Shown here: positions 59,801 to 64,000 of the stretch, one piece after another | Layout: every line of letters starts with the position of its first letter | Numbering within the stretch: the first letter of the stretch is position 1 | Origin: Deminuibacter soli | GTDB taxonomy: Bacteria; Bacteroidota; Bacteroidia; Chitinophagales; Chitinophagaceae | Length of the DNA: 64,000 nt | Assembly: GCF_003412455.1 (NCBI RefSeq) | Contig: NZ_QTJU01000004.1 | Span: forward strand, 124,001-188,000 | Reading direction: 5' to 3' | Notes under the pieces: generated by a model | Told to the model about the DNA's origin: nothing | What the model saw: only the letters and a program-made list of their open reading frames with translations | Database searches by the model: none | Position numbers and translations under genes: made by a program

Positions 59801-60114
59801 TGAATAGTGCAAGCGGTATAGCTGTTTTTACAAGCGGTAACTGGACGATGTACAAATGGGAACTCTCAGGCGTTTCCAATGTTACGGTTAGCTCGAATAA
59901 CATGGATGAAGTGCGTCTCTATCCAACAGGGGCTCAAATGACGACTTATACTTATACTCCAACAATCGGCATCACGAGCCTGAGTGGGCCTACCGGTGAT
60001 GTTAACTACTACGAGTACGATACCTACCAACGTTTGAAGCTGATAAAAGATCAGAAAGGAAATGTGATAAAGACATTTGATTACAAGTACAATAATAAAC
60101 TTCCGCTGCAATGA
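56890..60114 (+). CDS. Secreted SpvB/TcdB-like YD-repeat protein (RHS partner A)
   Basis: A 1074-residue protein with a signal peptide (ending near LNAQ). The N-terminal region is ALNKYGEYQVSLFTGVPEISIPLYTIKQGALTLPVTLSYHASGNKVTDAASWVGLGWSLNAGGAVSRKLMG, the pattern also found in the fragment at 45654. YD-type segments continue to the end: VNYYEYDTYQRLKLIKDQKGNVIKTFDYKYNN. It overlaps the next gene by ATGA. It resembles the B component of ABC-type (Tc) toxins, where two YD-repeat proteins build a hollow shell, so it may be the first half of such a shell (inference). Confidence 0.8.
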   Translation: MQYRFKSEYLSAISHKLLYVLLAVVATLLTPDLNAQVNIDNLIPHYFQQAPNSAALNKYGEYQVSLFTGVPEISIPLYTIKQGALTLPVTLSYHASGNKVTDAASWVGLGWSLNAGGAVSRKLMGARGDENSSNGYLHTDFRTSAQVDQTTEAGREYLGLLSGGTYDTEPDIFSVSAPTVDAKFFFDRGNGFQPSFLHYSPAKVTSSFISTADVPFNVLDEKGIKYRFGGNFRETTTSYNGGSSSTDVSSWMLESMSALNAVDEIDFSYSTQYGSVSDDLVDTWEIDDNQNQYEAGGFCSMIPNPSITRSIHVGSNVIQCQLQEITYRGGKVVFTLSNSFREDLTNFKSLASIQVYNLDVATNQYQLQKTILPFLSYFINGTDAATKRLRLDSLQILDNAGAVTERYSFAYDALALPAPTSKQRDFWGYYNGKNNSSLIPQQNITFSPGSGSTPQTIIIGSNYPNGRDADAAYAKACVLKRINYPTGGYTTFEYEGNQYLQGSAQGYAVKYAGGLRIHAIASYDGINAAPLLKTYEYNTARPNFIPGNQYFFTNTWHEDWYFNGTSLGWCSTNRRVYLSNPTIDFLPYDQAAVVYPTVTEYLGDATNNSGKTVYQFKDAADIVSSASIAKPIMITQYFLRGQLLNKSVYRNTGPGLYQIVKEERHSYDAFPGRTSVDVGLTATQVLDQSGAVAPADHKNNLYYYGYYGIECGDSYPIKNEVVTYDANDPSKFTIQTETNTYGNIIHQQVTRIDKVNSDGTHYISNRRFPADYIPAGSTSTANSVLNAMLNYNMQAMPIESWESVLPAGAGSTEVVRGGQLNSYTTNYHYPQPATIYQLENASLLNDYTASYVTGNGGLTFDSRYKVAVNFDLYDSDDHLVQYTPRNGAPVAMIWDYNGQLPVAEIKGAARNTTAYTSFEGTSNSVWTYNGTFLHNGGATGQSSFQGTISKAVPAGNYTVTAWALGGSGITVNSASGIAVFTSGNWTMYKWELSGVSNVTVSSNNMDEVRLYPTGAQMTTYTYTPTIGITSLSGPTGDVNYYEYDTYQRLKLIKDQKGNVIKTFDYKYNNKLPLQ

Positions 60115-63100
60115 GTTCTTCAACCATAAAATCCTTTGTTGTATTTATACTGGCTTTTATTGTATTGTCAATATCAAAAGTTACGGCGCAAATAAGCGGC
60201 CTGACGTCAGTAAATGTAGGTCAGTCAGTATCCTACAGCTATAGCGAGCACCCGGAATGGGGGCAGCAGACCTATTGGTTTTGCACTGGCGGGCATATTG
60301 TTTCCGGGCAGGCAAAAAGTCTCAATTGTGTAATTGTCTGGGATACACCAGGTGCAGGATCTGTGTCAGTCGATAATGGCCATACTTCCTCTATCTATTT
60401 AAATGTTACCATCAGTGCGGCGCTTCCATTTGTTCCTGGTACACTTTCTCCTGCATTGCAAACTACCTGGCGAACTTTGCCTTTCTCGCTTTCTGCCACT
60501 AATGCAACCGGCGGCACCGGGCCTGTTACCGGCACTCAATGGGAGTCGGCTGCGGAGGGAAATCATGATCCGAACAACAGGAACTGGCAACCATTCACCA
60601 ATTCAGGGCTTACCTACAATGGCATTGCACAGCACGATTACGAGGGATATGATACAACTTTCTACCGGGTAAAGTATAGCAATAATTATAACCAGGTGGT
60701 TTATTCAAATGTTGCGGCGGTAGCAGCATTGAAGCGAACATTTTTGCCGGGTACTATTTTCGTTCCACAAACAGTAGTCTATAATACACCTGTAACCATC
60801 AATCAAAACCCTGGTTATACTACCGGGGGACCTGATTGTAATTTACTGTACCAATGGGAGAAAAGTGTAGACAACGGAACAACGTGGACAGCTATCCTTG
60901 GTCAAACGGCTGCCCCATTTACGGATCTAACCCCAGTTTTACAAAATACCCAGTACCGCAGAAAAGTTACTTGTGAGCAGACAGGAACTACTTTTTATAC
61001 TGATGCTTATCTGGTAACGGTTGTGCCTGCGCCCCTATATGCCGGCACTATTGGGTATAGCCAGGTGGTTTCTACCGGGAATACCGCCGTCCAATTTTCT
61101 GAACTGACGGCTGCGGCTGGTGGTTTAGGCGGCTACACATACCAATGGCAGTATTCTAATGACAATGTGAACTTTTTGAATATTTCTGGCGCTACAGCGG
61201 CAACGTTTAACAATGCATCTATATCAAAAACAACCTATTTGAGGCGGCAGGTTTTTTCCGGTGCACAGATGGGTTATAGCAATATTGTTGTTGAGCGTCT
61301 TAAACCGGCCGTAACCAGCAATCAGCCTGATGGCAGTTCTGGAAGTACTGCAACAGAATCAACCGTGCCTATGCCCACAGGTTATACTGCGGTAGATCCG
61401 GCTCAGATAAGCTTTATAAATCAACGGAGCGTTGGTAAACCTGGTGTTTTGGATGCAGCAGCCGCCAATACCTTGTCCGGAGTATTTGATGTGCAGCAAG
61501 TAACTGACTATTACGACGGATTAGGAAGGACCATTGAAAAAGTCGCCCGACAGTCCACTGCCACAGCAACTGACTTTGTGAGCACGAGTTTTTATGATGC
61601 TTACGGTAGAAGTAGCCAGAGTTATTTGCCTTATGCAGATAATGGCACCTCCGGCAGTTTTAGAAAAGATCCGGCGGTACAGCAGCCTGCATTTTACTCA
61701 ACGATATACCCTTATGGTGAGGGCTTCTTTTACAATAACACCGTTTTTGACAATACGCCGGAAAATATGCCATTGCAGCAACAGGCTGCTGGCAACAGCT
61801 GGGTGGGCAGCAATCGAGGCGTTACTTCATTTGTAAGAAGCAATAGCGCGGATGAAGATGTCAAAATCTGGATTATGCCCGATGCGCAGCAGTCTGTCCC
61901 GGTCGTGTCCGGAGCCTATCAGCCTGGCACTCTGATTGTTTCAGTTACTACCGATGAACAGGGCAATCAGGTGTTAACTTACAAGGACAATTTAGGTCAC
62001 ATTGTTCTTAAAAAGGTGGCCATTGCAGATTTGCCTTCTGCTGCTTACACAGGTTGGCTCAGTACTTATTACGTGTATGACTATATGGGCAATATGCGGT
62101 TTGTTATCCCCCCTAAGGCTGTAACGGCGATCAGTACAAACTGGCTGGTAACTACTGATATTGCCATGGGACTTTGTTACCGGTATGAATATGATGAACG
62201 CCAGCGGATGATTGTGAAAAAGGTGCCTGGCGCAGGTGAAATAAGGATGGTGTATGATAAGAGGGATCGGCTGGTGTTTTCACAGGATGCCAATATGCGT
62301 TTGAAAAACTGGTGGCAGGCGCATCTTTTTGATAACCTGAACAGGGAGGTGCAAACCGGGATGCTAACCTATAGTGGTGACCGCGTTGCCTTGCAAACTT
62401 ATGTGAATGGCGTAGCTGACAATACAACAACTGTTAATTCAACTGTACCAACCGGATCCAGTTTTCCCACAGACATTACACTGGGAAGCTGGGATGGCAG
62501 TTTTGACTATACGGCTGTGAATAGCGTTACGCTGAATCCTGGTTTTGAGTTCGATGGCAGCCAGGGTACACTTACTGTGCAAACTTTGCCTGCAGTTTTA
62601 AATGGGAATTTTGATCCTACTCAAACGGTAAACATGAATCCTTTACCTGCGGGTACTTTTGTTCCGCTATTATTCACCTACTACGATAACTATAACTGGA
62701 CGCAGAAAACATTTGATGCTTCAAATAACAATAAGCTATCCGGCGGCAATAACCCATATCCCGAAGCAATGCCAGGCCAACGGAGCTTGCTAACTACAGG
62801 GATTGCTACCGGTGTTCGCACCCGCATTATTGAAAATGCCAATGACCTGACTGCAGGTGGATGGCTTGAATCGGTAAATTTTTATGATGACAAACACAGG
62901 ATTATACAAATGCAATCGGATAATTACAAAGGTGGTAAGGATATTGTCTCCAGGCGATACAATTTTACAGGGCAGGTGATTAGTGTTTACCAGGTGCACA
63001 ATAACCCGGCAGCTGCAACAGGTAATTTGCGCACGTTGACTGTAACAGACTACGATCATGCAGGAAGAGTTCTCCGGGTAAGTAAGACCATTAATGATGA

Positions 63101-64000
63101 AACTGCCAACACGAGGGTTGTTGCACTAAATAATTACAATGCATTAGGGCACCTGAGTACAAAACAGATTGGACAAAAGACAGATGCATCCGGTATTCCG
63201 TTGCCAGGTACTTTTTTAGAAAATGAAAGTTACACCTACAATGTACGCAACTGGCTGAAAGGTGTTAACTGGAACTACTCAGGCAGTGCGCCCAGCACAC
63301 AGGGCACCCAGGCGAGCCAGAACAAATGGTTTGGATTTGACCTGAGCTATGATTGGGGCTATAACACGTATTACCTGAATGGCGATATTGCCGGCATGCG
63401 CTGGATGACTGCCACGGGCGGGCAGGAGAAGAGCTATGGATTTGGGTATGATAACACGAGTCGCTTACTATTTGCTGATTTTAAAGTGACAGATGGCAGC
63501 GGCTGGAATAATAACGATGGGCTTGACTTTAGTATGAAGATGGGCAATGGAGCAGATTACACACAGGCATACGACGAAAACGGCAATATTCTTCAAATGC
63601 AGCAATGGGGACTGAAACAGCCAGGTGTTGGTGCATTGATAGATAACTTAAAATATACTTATGCCCAAACCAATAACAGCAACAAGCTACTGTCTGTAGA
63701 AGATCAAACAGGTACAACAGATAATAACCTGGGCGATTTTACTGACCGGAATACAGGCAGCCCGGATTATGGCTATGATGTAAATGGTAACCTGGTAACC
63801 GATCTGAATAAAGGGATAAGTGGTACAACCGGAGAAGATGTAAATGGTAACTTAAGTTACAGTTACCTGAATCTGCCTTTCAAAATTACAACCAATAAGG
63901 GAACGATAACGTTTGTGTACGATGCGGCCGGCACAAAACTACAGAAGACTGTAGTAGAAAATGCTACGGCTACGAATGGTAACCAGGTAATTACCACACA
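60111..64000 (+). CDS. DUF6443/RHS-repeat secreted protein (partner B), 3' end beyond window
   Basis: Open without a stop from the ATG at 60111 to the window end, 1296 codons; the downstream end, and any C-terminal toxin, are not seen. A signal peptide (FVVFILAFIVLSISKVTAQ) is followed by Ig-like/PKD-like repeats with W and Y-x-C-type patterns up to about residue 400. The DUF6443 segment VTDYYDGLGRTIEKVARQST follows, then YD/RHS repeats: YDERQRMIVKKVPGAGEIRMVYDKRDRLV, YDVNGNLVTDLN and YDAAGTKLQKTVVEN. The start overlaps the partner gene's stop as ATGA, which indicates coupling. The RHS core (as in the collapsed copy at 46460) should come just after the window. Confidence 0.88.
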   Translation, partial: MSSSTIKSFVVFILAFIVLSISKVTAQISGLTSVNVGQSVSYSYSEHPEWGQQTYWFCTGGHIVSGQAKSLNCVIVWDTPGAGSVSVDNGHTSSIYLNVTISAALPFVPGTLSPALQTTWRTLPFSLSATNATGGTGPVTGTQWESAAEGNHDPNNRNWQPFTNSGLTYNGIAQHDYEGYDTTFYRVKYSNNYNQVVYSNVAAVAALKRTFLPGTIFVPQTVVYNTPVTINQNPGYTTGGPDCNLLYQWEKSVDNGTTWTAILGQTAAPFTDLTPVLQNTQYRRKVTCEQTGTTFYTDAYLVTVVPAPLYAGTIGYSQVVSTGNTAVQFSELTAAAGGLGGYTYQWQYSNDNVNFLNISGATAATFNNASISKTTYLRRQVFSGAQMGYSNIVVERLKPAVTSNQPDGSSGSTATESTVPMPTGYTAVDPAQISFINQRSVGKPGVLDAAAANTLSGVFDVQQVTDYYDGLGRTIEKVARQSTATATDFVSTSFYDAYGRSSQSYLPYADNGTSGSFRKDPAVQQPAFYSTIYPYGEGFFYNNTVFDNTPENMPLQQQAAGNSWVGSNRGVTSFVRSNSADEDVKIWIMPDAQQSVPVVSGAYQPGTLIVSVTTDEQGNQVLTYKDNLGHIVLKKVAIADLPSAAYTGWLSTYYVYDYMGNMRFVIPPKAVTAISTNWLVTTDIAMGLCYRYEYDERQRMIVKKVPGAGEIRMVYDKRDRLVFSQDANMRLKNWWQAHLFDNLNREVQTGMLTYSGDRVALQTYVNGVADNTTTVNSTVPTGSSFPTDITLGSWDGSFDYTAVNSVTLNPGFEFDGSQGTLTVQTLPAVLNGNFDPTQTVNMNPLPAGTFVPLLFTYYDNYNWTQKTFDASNNNKLSGGNNPYPEAMPGQRSLLTTGIATGVRTRIIENANDLTAGGWLESVNFYDDKHRIIQMQSDNYKGGKDIVSRRYNFTGQVISVYQVHNNPAAATGNLRTLTVTDYDHAGRVLRVSKTINDETANTRVVALNNYNALGHLSTKQIGQKTDASGIPLPGTFLENESYTYNVRNWLKGVNWNYSGSAPSTQGTQASQNKWFGFDLSYDWGYNTYYLNGDIAGMRWMTATGGQEKSYGFGYDNTSRLLFADFKVTDGSGWNNNDGLDFSMKMGNGADYTQAYDENGNILQMQQWGLKQPGVGALIDNLKYTYAQTNNSNKLLSVEDQTGTTDNNLGDFTDRNTGSPDYGYDVNGNLVTDLNKGISGTTGEDVNGNLSYSYLNLPFKITTNKGTITFVYDAAGTKLQKTVVENATATNGNQVITT

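Noticed and set aside
1-64000. tRNA, rRNA or intact transposase genes
   Set aside because: I saw no cloverleaf, rRNA segment or DDE/tyrosine transposase sequence on either strand, but could not run a search.

Overview
The window comes from a Bacteroidota chromosome, most likely the family Chitinophagaceae (Chitinophaga, Niastella or Filimonas-like). The evidence is the gene content: DUF5686 outer-membrane proteins, a TonB-dependent receptor with a carboxypeptidase-like N-terminal domain, TPR-plus-HTH and TPR-plus-HisKA_2 regulators, GtrA, and secreted DUF6443/RHS proteins with tail-fibre-like partners. Shine-Dalgarno sequences are mostly lacking, and some promoters fit the Bacteroidota TTG-N17-23-TAnnTTTG pattern. 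I see no rRNA, tRNA, CRISPR array or intact insertion sequence.

Layout. (1) 1-5960: the end of a PgpA-like phosphatase, then GtrA, a DUF5686 protein, a CDP-alcohol phosphatidyltransferase fused to DUF4833, and an AUR1-like PAP2 enzyme. This reads as an inositol-phospholipid/inositol-phosphoceramide synthesis operon. A tandem palindromic repeat block interrupts it (about 4504-4770). (2) 5973-17949: TetR regulator, 2,3-diketogulonate reductase, LacI regulator, GH3 glycosidase, a lysine-rich basic protein, a four-gene operon ending in a histidine kinase and a NarL-type regulator, an outer-membrane barrel protein, and a second DUF5686 protein. (3) 18403-20284: a HipBST tripartite kinase toxin-antitoxin module with two operator-like dyads, followed by a decayed FAD-oxidase gene. 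(4) 20442-31934: housekeeping and accessory genes (NUDIX, RRM protein, DUF1415, phosphodiesterase, YceI, TPR histidine kinase) and an MFS / PEP-mutase-like / DoxX set next to a MocR regulator. (5) 32088-40038: an esterase, then a TPR-HTH regulator, TonB-dependent receptor, beta-helix lipoprotein and beta-propeller phytase, which look like a phytate uptake and degradation locus. (6) 40091-43057: a cytochrome P450 remnant with an internal deletion, an FMN reductase, a frameshifted DUF695 gene, a distant copy of the palindromic repeat, and a serine hydrolase. (7) 43458-47875: two tail-fibre-like secreted proteins and a collapsed RHS locus that keeps an N-terminal fragment, the RHS core, a lipase-like C-terminal toxin domain and a putative membrane immunity gene. 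(8) 48107-55348: small-molecule and stress-type genes, a broken AraC gene, two tandem DUF1254/DUF1214 lipoproteins, and a 5'-truncated acyltransferase. (9) 55767-64000: a fuller RHS locus with a tail-fibre-like protein, a 1074-residue SpvB-like YD-repeat protein, and a DUF6443/RHS protein that runs off the window and overlaps its partner by ATGA.

The most interesting material is the pair of RHS loci, one near-intact and one that looks like a deletion derivative of the same layout, both preceded by secreted proteins with the same C-terminal module. Next are the HipBST module with its dyads, the inositol-lipid operon with its unusual fusion, and the phytase locus. Several genes on the minus strand are in decay (FAD oxidase, P450, DUF695, AraC, acyltransferase).
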